Source: Sinorhizobium meliloti
Lineage (GTDB): Bacteria > Pseudomonadota > Alphaproteobacteria > Rhizobiales > Rhizobiaceae
NCBI RefSeq assembly: GCF_035610345.1
Contig: NZ_CP141214.1
Span: 342,230 to 406,229 of the forward strand
Direction: 5' to 3'
Length of the DNA: 64,000 nt
In this document: positions 37,404 through 45,247 of the stretch, one piece after another
Position numbering within the stretch: position 1 is the first letter of the stretch
How the letters are laid out: every line of letters starts with the position of its first letter
Notes under the pieces: model-generated
Databases searched by the model: none
Told to the model about the DNA's origin: nothing
What the model saw: only the letters and a program-made list of their open reading frames with translations
Position numbers and translations under genes: made by a program

Positions 37404-37433
37404 GGGACGCGGCCGAATGCTGGGCCGCGTCCC
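37404..37433 (-). terminator. Terminator hairpin of the copper operon
   Basis: Perfect 11-bp GC-rich arms (GGGACGCGGCC / GGCCGCGTCCC) around an 8-nt loop, 10 nt past the last gene of the operon. Confidence 0.7.
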
Positions 37434-37442
37434 GACGTTTGC

Positions 37443-37727
37443 TTACTTGACCTGCGTCACGGTCAGCTTGCCGTTTACGCGCTCGGCGACGAACTCGACG
37501 TTCGCGCCTTCCTTCAGCTTATCCAGCATCGCGTCGTCCTGGACGCGGAACACCATCGTCATCGCCGGCATTTCGAGGCTCTTCAGCTCCTCGTGGATGA
37601 GCGTGACCTTCTTGGCCTTCGCGTCGACTTTCTTGACGGTTGCCTTTGTGAACTCCTGCGCCAGCGCGCCGTAGGCTGTTCCGAGCGCGAGCGCAGAGGC
37701 GAGCGTGAGTTGGATGAGGCTTTTCAT
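37443..37727 (-). CDS. cusF: CusF-like periplasmic copper-binding protein
   Basis: The 94-residue product has a signal peptide (about 1-23) and a small OB-fold domain with KVTLIHEELKSLEMPAMTMVF. The His and the two Met residues in MPAMTM match the Cu(I) site of CusF-like proteins. It is the last gene of the copper operon. In Cus systems it delivers Cu(I) to the efflux complex; here no CusA/CusB genes are seen, so it may serve the oxidase or TolC-like partner. Confidence 0.85.
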   Translation of the reverse strand: MKSLIQLTLASALALGTAYGALAQEFTKATVKKVDAKAKKVTLIHEELKSLEMPAMTMVFRVQDDAMLDKLKEGANVEFVAERVNGKLTVTQVK

Positions 37728-37746
37728 GTTGGACTCCTTTCAATGA

Positions 37747-38226
37747 TCACTTCTTGGCAACGGTGACGTCGCCGTGCATGCCGGCGTCGTAGTGGCCGGG
37801 TACGAGGCAGGCGATCTTGAACGTGCCGTCGTTCGTGAACTTCCAGATGATCTCGCCGGATTCTCCGGCGGCGAGGCGGATGGCGTTCGGATCGTCGTGC
37901 TCCATCTCCGGGAACTTCTCCATCACCGCCTTGTGCTCCATGATGTTGTCTTCCTGATCGAGCACGAACTCGTGGTCGAGTTCGCCTGCGTTCTTGATCG
38001 CAAAGCGGACGGTTTGGCCCTTGCGGACATTGAAGGTCGATGGCGTGAAGATCATCTTGCCGTCGTCCGTCTCCTTCATCGTGACCTCAATCGTCCGGGT
38101 GGCGTTTGCTTTCCTGCCGGGCTCGCCTACAGCCAAGGCCTCTTCGTGCCCGCCTGCGTGATTGCCGCCGGCGAACGCCGGCGTGGCGAGCGCGGCGACG
38201 AGAAGTCCGAAGATTTGAGCTTTCAT
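37747..38226 (-). CDS. Cupredoxin-domain periplasmic copper protein
   Basis: The 159-residue product has a signal peptide (about 1-19) and a cupredoxin fold with GQTVRFAIKNAGELDHEFVLD and the copper loop FKIACLVPGHYDAGM (Cys, His, Met), plus the upstream His in LDHEF. It lies 19 nt upstream of cusF and 40 nt downstream of the oxidase gene. It probably stores or passes copper in the periplasm. Confidence 0.85.
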   Translation of the reverse strand: MKAQIFGLLVAALATPAFAGGNHAGGHEEALAVGEPGRKANATRTIEVTMKETDDGKMIFTPSTFNVRKGQTVRFAIKNAGELDHEFVLDQEDNIMEHKAVMEKFPEMEHDDPNAIRLAAGESGEIIWKFTNDGTFKIACLVPGHYDAGMHGDVTVAKK

Positions 38227-38265
38227 TGTGTGGTCCTTAGGTTGGTTGAACATCGGCATGCTGGA

Positions 38266-39615
38266 TCAGCCGTGGTTCTCATGTTTCGGCGTGATCTGGG
38301 TCTTGGAGTCCTTGGCTTTGGTCGCGTCAGGAACTTCGCCCGTCCACTCCCAGGCCTGGGTTCCGGGCGGGTTTTCGTACCAGCCGGGATCGGCGTAATC
38401 GCCCGCCGAGATGCCCTCGCGCACCTTGACGACCGAGAACATGCCGCCCATCTCGATAGGGCCATGCGGACCCCAGCCGGTCATCATCGGGATGGTGTTC
38501 TCGGGGATTTCCATTTCCATCTCGCCCATGTCGGCCATGCCTTTCGTGCCCATCGGCATGTACTCCGGGCGAATTTTCTTGATCTTCTCGGCGACCTTCG
38601 ATTTGTCGACGCCGATGAAGGTCGGGATGTCGTGTCCCATGGCGTTCATCGTGTGGTGCGACTTATGGCAGTGGATCGCCCAGTCGCCCGCGTATTTGGC
38701 GTCGAATTCGTAGGCGCGCATGGCGCCGACCGGAATGTCGATGCTGACCTCCGGCCAGCGCGCCTCCGGTCGGACCCAGCCGCCGTCGGTACATGTGACC
38801 TCGAAGTCGTAGCCGTGCATGTGGATCGGGTGGTTGGTCATGGTGAGATTGCCGACCCGCACGCGCACGCGGTCGTTCCTGGAAACGACCAGCGGGCTGA
38901 TGCCCGGGAAGATGCGGCTGTTCCAGCACCACATTTTGAAGTCGGTCATTTCCATGACACGCGGCACGTAGGAGCCCGGCTCGATGTCGTAGGCGTTGAG
39001 CAGGAACACGAAATCCCGGTCGACCGGCATGAATTTCGGGTCCTTGGGGTGGATCACGAAGAAGCCCATCATCCCCATCGCCATCTGCACCATCTCGTCG
39101 GAATGCGGGTGGTACATGAAGGTGCCCGACTTCACGAGATCGAACTCGTAGACGAAAGTCTTGCCGGGCGGGATGTGCGGCTGCGACAGCCCGCCGACGC
39201 CGTCCATGCCGGATGGCAGGATCATGCCGTGCCAGTGGATCGTCGTCGGCTCCGGCAGCTTGTTGGTGACGAAGATGCGGACCCGATCGCCTTCGACCGC
39301 CTCGATCGTCGGGCCCGGCGACTGGCCGTTATAGCCCCAGAGATAGGCGGTCATGCCCTCCGCCATCTCGCGCTCGACCGGCTCGGCGACGAGATGGAAC
39401 TCCTTGACGCCGCTGTTCATCCGGTGGGGTGCGGTCCAGCCGTTGATGGTCACCACCGGGTTGTAGTCGGGCCCGGAGGAAGGCCGGACGGGGGCTTGCG
39501 TATCCGCCGTCTCCCTGAATGCCGCCTCGGGCAGGCCCATATTCGACGTTTTCGCCCAGGCGGCGGTGGATACCAGTGCGGCGCTCGCGCCGAGTAACTG
39601 TCGTCTGTTGAACAT
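38266..39615 (-). CDS. Multicopper oxidase, Tat-exported
   Basis: The 449-residue product starts MFNRRQLLGASAALV, a twin-arginine signal. All four copper-binding segments are present: HWHGM, HPHSDEM, HPIHMHGY and HCHKSHHTMNAMGH. It probably oxidises Cu(I) to less toxic Cu(II) in the periplasm like CueO/CopA-type oxidases. The C-terminal region is Met-rich (EMEMEIPENTIPMM). The start at 39615 follows GAAAGG; an ATG 18 nt upstream overlaps the TolC stop and is possible. Confidence 0.9.
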   Translation of the reverse strand: MFNRRQLLGASAALVSTAAWAKTSNMGLPEAAFRETADTQAPVRPSSGPDYNPVVTINGWTAPHRMNSGVKEFHLVAEPVEREMAEGMTAYLWGYNGQSPGPTIEAVEGDRVRIFVTNKLPEPTTIHWHGMILPSGMDGVGGLSQPHIPPGKTFVYEFDLVKSGTFMYHPHSDEMVQMAMGMMGFFVIHPKDPKFMPVDRDFVFLLNAYDIEPGSYVPRVMEMTDFKMWCWNSRIFPGISPLVVSRNDRVRVRVGNLTMTNHPIHMHGYDFEVTCTDGGWVRPEARWPEVSIDIPVGAMRAYEFDAKYAGDWAIHCHKSHHTMNAMGHDIPTFIGVDKSKVAEKIKKIRPEYMPMGTKGMADMGEMEMEIPENTIPMMTGWGPHGPIEMGGMFSVVKVREGISAGDYADPGWYENPPGTQAWEWTGEVPDATKAKDSKTQITPKHENHG

Positions 39616-39629
39616 TTTGCGTGCCTTTC

Positions 39630-41078
39630 TCATTCGCCGCTTTCGGCGGCCGCCGCGACCGCGGTTTCGCGGGAGGCTGCGCCCCCGCCGTAGATCGCCG
39701 GAGCCAGATCCGCCTCGGCCAGCCAGAAGTCGCGCTTGGCATCGATCGCGAGCAGGATCGCATTGACCTTCTCGCGGCTGTCGGCGAGCAGTTCGAAGGT
39801 GCTGGTGATCATCCCGTTGTAGGTGAGGAGGGACTGCTCCTCGATTTCGGTGCGCAGCGGCACGACGCTGTTGCGGTAGTGCCGGGCAATATCGTAGGTG
39901 GCGCGGTACGCCTGATAGGCCGAGCGCGCTTCCGAGCGGACGTTGACCGCCTTTTCCGCGAGGAGGTTCGCCGCCCGCATATAGGCAAGTTCCGCCTTGC
40001 GCATGCGGGCTCTACCGCTGTCGAAGATCGGAATGACGAATTCGAGTTCCGCCTGTCCGGTCGTTTCGCTCTTGATGTCGCCGTCCTCGAGTTCCCGCTC
40101 CGCCTCGAAGCCCGTAAGGAGTTCGAGGTCCGTGACGTAGCGCGTGGCTTCCGTCATCTTGTAGGATTTCGCGGTCGCTTCGAGGTCGAGCTTCGCCATC
40201 TGCAGATCGACGCGGCGATGCAATGCCTCCGCCTCGATCAGGTCACGCTTCATTATTCCCCTCGGCAACTGCGGCAGACGGTTCGGAACCTGATAGTCGA
40301 TGCCCGAACCCCAGAGGCCCATCAGCCGGGTCAGTTCTTCCTTGGCGAGCCTCGCCTCGAGCCGCGCCTTTGCTGTCTGTCCCGCCAGTTCGGCATAGAA
40401 AACATGCTCGCGGGCCTGACCTTCTTTCGTGAGCGCGCCGCTCTTGCCAAGCTCCTGGGCAAGTTCGGAGGCGGCGTCTGCCGCCGCCTGCGCCTGGTTG
40501 AGTTGAGCCACCGTTTCCCAGGCAGCCACCGCATTGATCCAGGCGCGCCGTGTGTCCGAGGCAAGCTGCAGCGTGCGAAGGGCCGCATTCAACTGCGCCC
40601 TTCGGAATCCGGTATCGGCGATGGCAATGTTCCGGTCTCGGGTGGCAAGCGCGAGAATGTTATTGGCGATCATGCCTTCGACCGACTTGAATGCTTCGAG
40701 CCCCGGCGTGCCGATGCCCGTAAGCCCGACCGAGACCGTCGGATTGACGAGCATCGTCGATTGCCAGGCATCGGCGGCAGAATCCCCCAAGTCAGCATAG
40801 GCGGCCTGCAGCCCCTTGTTGTTCAGAAGCGCCACCTGAACCGCCGTCTCGACATCGATCGCTTTCTTCGCCATCAGCGTCTTCACCCGGTCGGAAACGA
40901 CACGTGCGTGCTGCTGGTTCTGTATCCAGACCGTCTGCTTTCCCACAGCCTCGGCCGTCTTGGCCTCGACCGAGGAAAAGCCAGCGTTCTTCGCTGCGTA
41001 TTCGCTCGCGGACACGCAGCCGCCGAGCACAAGCGGTAGGGCGAGGGCCGCAGCCAGTTTTACAATTGCCCTCATCAT
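39630..41078 (-). CDS. TolC/CusC-like outer membrane lipoprotein
   Basis: The 482-residue product has a lipoprotein signal (LVLGGC) and two repeats of long amphipathic helices typical of outer membrane efflux proteins (OEP family). It overlaps the small lipoprotein upstream by 4 nt and the longer form of the oxidase downstream. No RND pump or membrane fusion protein gene is in the window, so the partner is either elsewhere or the protein has another role in copper export. Confidence 0.85.
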   Translation of the reverse strand: MMRAIVKLAAALALPLVLGGCVSASEYAAKNAGFSSVEAKTAEAVGKQTVWIQNQQHARVVSDRVKTLMAKKAIDVETAVQVALLNNKGLQAAYADLGDSAADAWQSTMLVNPTVSVGLTGIGTPGLEAFKSVEGMIANNILALATRDRNIAIADTGFRRAQLNAALRTLQLASDTRRAWINAVAAWETVAQLNQAQAAADAASELAQELGKSGALTKEGQAREHVFYAELAGQTAKARLEARLAKEELTRLMGLWGSGIDYQVPNRLPQLPRGIMKRDLIEAEALHRRVDLQMAKLDLEATAKSYKMTEATRYVTDLELLTGFEAERELEDGDIKSETTGQAELEFVIPIFDSGRARMRKAELAYMRAANLLAEKAVNVRSEARSAYQAYRATYDIARHYRNSVVPLRTEIEEQSLLTYNGMITSTFELLADSREKVNAILLAIDAKRDFWLAEADLAPAIYGGGAASRETAVAAAAESGE

Positions 41079-41302
41079 GACGCGTCTTCTTCCGGAGTCT
41101 GAGCGTCGTTCTGGTTGCGCCACGGCTGGGGATCGACCGGGACGCGGTGGGTGTATCCCGAAACCGGGCTCGTATATCTGACGGGGCGGACCTGAGCCTG
41201 GGAGGCGGCGAGGTCGCCCGTCGCAATGACATCGGGAGGCAATGTGGAGGCGCATCCGCTCGCGAAAAGCAGCAGGGCGGCCACGAGGAACAATTGTTTC
41301 AT
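41075..41302 (-). CDS. Small lipoprotein in the copper operon
   Basis: The 75-residue product has a clear lipobox (LLFASGC, acylated Cys17) followed by a short polar chain without a known domain. Its stop overlaps the start of the TolC-like gene by 4 nt, so both are coupled. Function unknown. Confidence 0.65.
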   Translation of the reverse strand: MKQLFLVAALLLFASGCASTLPPDVIATGDLAASQAQVRPVRYTSPVSGYTHRVPVDPQPWRNQNDAQTPEEDAS

Positions 41303-41396
41303 GGTACTATCCGAATAGGAAATTGCAGCGGCGCACGAGGGCAAACCGGCTCGCGAACGCTCGTTAGACCCGTGAGAAGAACGAGTGCGGTCCTAT

Positions 41397-41777
41397 TCAG
41401 ATGTTCGGGGGTCGGTGCAGCAGCGGCAGCTCGCCCGTGGTCCGGGCGTCGTCAACGAACTCGCGGATGGAGGCGACGCGAAGTCCGCCGACGGGATTAG
41501 TTTCAGCGACAATCGCCATGCTGACGCAGAATCCCTTGCAGCAGTCGGTCTTCACAAGCTTCTGAGAGTCGTCCTGGGAGGATTTCTGATCGGCGTGCGT
41601 ATGTCCGCCGCCCACCACATCGTGATGATGGTCGTCGGACTGGGCAATTTCAGGACCGGACCAAGCGCCGTGCATGGCGGCGGAGGCGGTCGGCAATGAG
41701 TACACCGTCAGCGACATGACAATCGCCAAGCGGAGCAGAACCAACATCTTTTGCAATGTGATTCGAAACATACCCAT
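41397..41777 (-). CDS. Cys/His-rich periplasmic or membrane protein, first gene of the copper operon
   Basis: The 126-residue product has an N-terminal hydrophobic segment (about 10-33), a His cluster (DDHHHDVVGGGHTHAD) and a Cys motif (TDCCKGFC). This looks suited to binding copper. I do not recognise the family with certainty. It lies about 110 nt downstream of a CueR-type promoter on the same strand and opens the six-gene copper operon. Confidence 0.6.
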   Translation of the reverse strand: MGMFRITLQKMLVLLRLAIVMSLTVYSLPTASAAMHGAWSGPEIAQSDDHHHDVVGGGHTHADQKSSQDDSQKLVKTDCCKGFCVSMAIVAETNPVGGLRVASIREFVDDARTTGELPLLHRPPNI

Positions 41778-41887
41778 GCCCGAGGACTACCATCGGTCCC
41801 AAAGTTGTCAATTGTCAGCCCGTATGAACACGCGATTCGCGTCCATTATATGGCACAGGCCTTACCGTCGATCCGATGCTGGTTAAA

Positions 41888-41918
41888 GGTGTAATGGTTC
41901 TAACGATGGGAAGGTCAA
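41888..41918 (-). promoter_or_regulatory. CueR-type promoter of the copper operon
   Basis: On the minus strand: -35 TTGACC, a 19-nt spacer holding CCTTCCCATCGTTAGAACC, then -10 TACACC. The long 19-bp spacer and the central dyad are hallmarks of MerR-family metal promoters. It matches the copA and copZ promoters at most positions. Confidence 0.75.
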
Positions 41919-42086
41919 GCGAGAAAATGACCGAACGCGGAACGAGGCGTCCGACGGTCGCTATCTTGTCCTCCCCGCAGGGACGCTCGAACGCTGCCGG
42001 CAAGCGGAATCTGATCAACGTCTCGCAAGAGGGCTTTCAGCTGCAGCGAAGAGTTTTAGCGGGGACGCAACCGGAAGAGCCTGCAT

Positions 42087-42575
42087 TTAGCCGGAGCTAT
42101 TCAGTCTCGCTCTGATCGCGTTCATCTGCTCAATTTCCTGGCGCTGCCCTTCAGAGATTTGTTTGCACAGTTTGGTCAGTTCCTCGTCGGTGAGGTTCGC
42201 TTCCCGGCACATCAGAATTGCTCCTGAATGGTGCGGGATCATCGAAGCGATGAACTGGTTGTCATCGATTAGCGCCTGGGTGCGCGTTCCCGCAAACGCC
42301 ACAACAAAGAGGGCGGCCAGGCCTAGATGAATGGCCACGTTGAGCCCCCTGTTCTTATACATTCCACCCATCGTCGCCAGCATGATGATTCCCATCGGAG
42401 CAACCATCGTCAGTGCCATGTAGAACATGTTGAGGTTGTTACGAAAATCGGCCCAGCCATCGATCATCGAAAACATCACGAAGTACATGATGACCAGACT
42501 GAGCGCCATGTTGACGGCAAACATGAGGTAATGGTGAGTTGTCGTGTCCTGGTGTTGCATTGAGTGCTCTCGCAT
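42087..42575 (-). CDS. DUF305 membrane protein
   Basis: The 162-residue product has four hydrophobic segments and a C-terminal DUF305 motif (MIPHHSGAILMC), with paired His and a Cys/Met set suited to metal binding. DUF305 proteins are common in copper islands. The start at 42575 is the first ATG of the conserved part; 42560 is an alternative. Confidence 0.8.
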   Translation of the reverse strand: MREHSMQHQDTTTHHYLMFAVNMALSLVIMYFVMFSMIDGWADFRNNLNMFYMALTMVAPMGIIMLATMGGMYKNRGLNVAIHLGLAALFVVAFAGTRTQALIDDNQFIASMIPHHSGAILMCREANLTDEELTKLCKQISEGQRQEIEQMNAIRARLNSSG

Positions 42576-42851
42576 GGTGATGCTCCGTTCGTCGACTGTG
42601 CAGCGTATTAACTTGAGATTGCTGGAAAAACCGGAGATCCGGTCGTTCGTTCCATCAAAGGCGGTACTGATTTGCGCTTCTGCAACCGAACCCAGCCAAA
42701 GGTAGTCGCAAGCGGCGCGGGCACGCGCCGCCTCTCGAGTCTGGAGCCCGTTCCTGTCGATTGACATGCGGGGAATCGGTATCTGACGGATAAAGGGTGC
42801 GGGAACTTTCATCTTGGAGGCGGGTTTGAGGACGGAAAGAATTTGCGCCTC

Positions 42852-43175
42852 ATGCGTGCTTTCAGGGCAGTTTCCCGGGTGATTGGAATTGCGGTGCTAT
42901 GCTTCGTGGTTGTAAACCTGCATAGCGCTGCGGCGGCTGCCGTCTTCCATACTGATCGCGATTGCCCGTCTATTTCGGAGCCAAGCCAGGTTTCTCCCGA
43001 CAGCACCCATTCCCCGAGCTGCTGCACGACGGTGCAGTGCTGTCCAGTCTTGGTGGATTTGTCGATCGGGGTGCAAGTCGCCCCCTCGCATCTCCAGACC
43101 CCGCTTCTGGACGAAGTCAAACCGTATTTGCTCGTGCGGACCCTCTATCCGCCGCCAAAGGTCCGGCTCCCCTGA
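42852..43175 (+). CDS. Small exported Cys-rich protein
   Basis: The 107-residue product has an N-terminal signal-like helix (about 8-28) and a Cys cluster (SCCTTVQCCPVL) that may bind Cu(I). I do not recognise a family. It is divergent from the DUF305 membrane gene and followed by a second DUF305 gene on the same strand, 93 nt later. Confidence 0.5.
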   Translation: MRAFRAVSRVIGIAVLCFVVVNLHSAAAAAVFHTDRDCPSISEPSQVSPDSTHSPSCCTTVQCCPVLVDLSIGVQVAPSHLQTPLLDEVKPYLLVRTLYPPPKVRLP

Positions 43176-43267
43176 ACCAAACAGCCTTCCAACGAAATAG
43201 GAGAACTCAATGAACACCGTGCCGGACGCATGCAAATCCGAGGCCTCGGCGAGTGGAGACAATGTAA

Positions 43268-43558
43268 ATGTCCGGCAGCGGCATGCCTACAGGCCAGATG
43301 GCCGAACACCAGAAGGCTATGATGGAAGGCATGCGGGAAACAGAACCTGCCATGATGCAGGGCATGATGGCGAAGGACCCGGATGTCGCCTTCGTCTGTG
43401 GCATGATCGCCCACCACACGGCCGCTATCGACATGTCCGAGGTCGAGCTGAAATACGGCGACGATCAGCAGGCGAAGTCGATGGCCGAAAAGATCATCGA
43501 AGCGCAGAAGAAGGAAATCGAGGAGATGACCAACTGGGTCAAGGAGCACGCCAACTGA
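43268..43558 (+). CDS. Short DUF305 protein
   Basis: The 96-residue product is the DUF305 core: Met-rich start, MIAHHTAAIDMSEVEL and a C-terminal helix. Without a signal peptide it seems truncated; a TAA directly precedes the ATG. An ATG at 43210 (after GGAG-like sequence) opens another frame, so a lost signal peptide through a frameshift is possible. Confidence 0.65.
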   Translation: MSGSGMPTGQMAEHQKAMMEGMRETEPAMMQGMMAKDPDVAFVCGMIAHHTAAIDMSEVELKYGDDQQAKSMAEKIIEAQKKEIEEMTNWVKEHAN

Positions 43559-43911
43559 CGGAAACTTGCCGGACCTCTGCGCATTTCACCCGATTGCCGG
43601 CAACGCGTATGATGGATATTGACCTAGACCGACGACGGGTACTCGGGAGGAAAGGAAGCTGAGCCGCAAGAAACTTTCGAGACGAACCGTCGTGGTTCTG
43701 AACTCCCGACCTGGCAGGGGCCGGAAGAAAGTGCGCGTTCGGTGGCTCGCCGTGCGTCAATCCGGTTTGCTCCGGAAATGATAATGATGGCGAGCACCTT
43801 TGTCGCATTATTCCTGCTCTGGTACCTCCTACAATAAACCTCGACGAGATCGACAGAGTGACCATCTGCGCAGCGTAAAAACGGTGCCCAAACGGAATTT
43901 CGGCAGAAGGA
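43559..43911. other. Gene-free stretch before the cytochrome c' gene
   Basis: No domain-bearing frame was found in these 350 bp. A 19-codon hydrophobic frame at 43778-43837 has no good ribosome binding site. No operator or hairpin stands out. Confidence 0.4.
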
Positions 43912-44478
43912 ATGTTGATTAACGCCAGCGGACCAAAAGCGGCTTTGGTGCTACTCGCCGTAGGCGCTCTCACCACGGCGACTCCCGCTGTGGCACAGAC
44001 CGTCGCGACGGACAACGTCAGGCAGAGCCAGGATGGGACGAAGGCGATGGCGGCGGCAGCCAAGACCATCGACGGCATGTTCAAGGGATCGTCGGCTTAT
44101 GACGCAAATGCGTTCAAGGCCGCCGCTGAAACGATCGGGTCCCATTCCGGGGAAAGGCTGTCGTCTCTTTTCGAAAAGTCCATTGCAGCACCCGGTTCGA
44201 AGGCCAGCGTCAATATCGAAGCCGAGCGCCAAGCGTTCGACAAATTGGCGGCCGACCTTAGCGTCTATGCTTCCAGGCTCTCGGCGGCGGCAGACCGTAA
44301 CCCGGATGTTCTCAGTCCGCAGATGCAGATGCGAGGCGGCGATGTGATGACGGGCGGTCCGCTGGCCAGGAAGGCGGGGGTGCGGGATGTCTCGTCGATG
44401 TCCGCCGAGCACGCGTTTCACCTGATGCTCCAGACCTGCACGTCCTGCCACGCCAAGTTTCGCGTCCGGGCAGAGTAG
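43912..44478 (+). CDS. Cytochrome c'/c556-type class II cytochrome
   Basis: The 188-residue product has a signal peptide (about 1-29), a four-helix-like body and a C-terminal heme motif CTSCH followed by AKFRV. A heme at the C-terminus is the class II mark. It may carry electrons or bind gases. Its place among copper genes is notable but unexplained. Confidence 0.8.
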   Translation: MLINASGPKAALVLLAVGALTTATPAVAQTVATDNVRQSQDGTKAMAAAAKTIDGMFKGSSAYDANAFKAAAETIGSHSGERLSSLFEKSIAAPGSKASVNIEAERQAFDKLAADLSVYASRLSAAADRNPDVLSPQMQMRGGDVMTGGPLARKAGVRDVSSMSAEHAFHLMLQTCTSCHAKFRVRAE

Positions 44479-44481
44479 TGA

Positions 44482-44730
44482 CGCGTGGAGCATGTTCTGA
44501 GACGCTGGCCGCTTCCGGGTGCCGCGACCGTCGCCACCTTGTCCTAAAGCCTCTATCTCACTCACAAGTCGGTTTTCCACGTCGACAGGCTTGTCTTTGG
44601 AGAAGGGAACCTTCAGGGCGCTTTCGGCTTCGCGGTTTACGTGGCGACCAGTTTCGCGGCCGCGACCATGCTCTGGTTTTGTGTAGAAAGAACGTTCCTC
44701 CTACTCAGGGACCGTGTCCTCACTGCGTAA
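44482..44730 (+). pseudogene. C-terminal remnant of an acyltransferase-3 family gene
   Basis: The plus strand reads RRWPLPGAATVATLS, then TAA (44545-44547), then SLYLTHKSVFHVD and the last helices ending RTFLLLRDRVLTA. This is the end of an OafA-like membrane acyltransferase. The stop replaces what is normally Tyr in LSYSLYLTHK, so a single C-to-A change would explain it. The 5' part of the gene is absent. Confidence 0.6.
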
Positions 44731-44755
44731 GGACCCCTCGCGATGGGAGCGCGCG

Positions 44756-45196
44756 TCAGAGGGCGCTCAGACCGAAACGAGCATTGACTCTCGGGCTCTT
44801 GCCATCGGCGACCTTGGCGATCTCTTCGATGATCGGGCATTCCGGCCGATCGTCCCCATGGCAGTGGCTGGCGAGGTGCTTCAGCGTCTTCGTCATTTCC
44901 TCGATCGCCGCAACCTTGCTCTCCAGTTCGGCAATGTGTTCCAGCGCCACCGCCTTGACGTCCGCGCTGTTCCTGGACCGGTCGCCCCAAAGCGCAAGCA
45001 GTTCCTTGATCTGCTCGACCGAGAAGCCGAGATCGCGGGCGCGGCGCACGAACTGCAGTGTATGGACGTCTTTGTCGCTGTAAACCCGGTAGCTGGAAAC
45101 GGTCCGAAGAGCAGGGCGGGTCAGCCCGATCTGTTCGTAGTAGCGGATCATTTTCGACGAGACGCCGCTCGCCTTGGAAAGCTCTCCGATGTTCAT
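44756..45196 (-). CDS. cueR: CueR, MerR-family copper-responsive activator
   Basis: The 146-residue product has an N-terminal MerR HTH (MNIGELSKASGVSSKMIRYYE), a coiled-coil dimer helix and a metal loop with Cys112 and Cys120 (CHGDDRPEC), as in CueR. It lies 51 nt downstream of copA on the same strand. It should act at the three 19-bp-spacer promoters at 41888, 47758 and 49341. Confidence 0.9.
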   Translation of the reverse strand: MNIGELSKASGVSSKMIRYYEQIGLTRPALRTVSSYRVYSDKDVHTLQFVRRARDLGFSVEQIKELLALWGDRSRNSADVKAVALEHIAELESKVAAIEEMTKTLKHLASHCHGDDRPECPIIEEIAKVADGKSPRVNARFGLSAL

Positions 45197-45247
45197 GTGT
45201 TCATCCTTCCAATTCGGGCCTCCGGCGAAGCCGGACCTTTGAGACTC

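Noticed and set aside
37774..39597. A 607-codon open frame on the plus strand
   Set aside because: It is exactly antisense to the multicopper oxidase and cupredoxin genes, is extremely rich in His, Arg and Asp and has no domain. It is a GC-rich shadow frame.
39621..41039. A 472-codon plus-strand frame
   Set aside because: Antisense to the TolC-like gene; no domain or start site.
41762..41823. A second CueR-like site directly before 41777
   Set aside because: TTGACA is present but the core ACCATCG-GTTGGAA pattern and a proper -10 at 19-bp spacing are not. The site at 41888 fits far better.
43778..43837. A 19-codon hydrophobic frame (MIMMASTFVALFLL...)
   Set aside because: No convincing ribosome binding site and no conservation information; weaker than the 27-codon frame at 50314.
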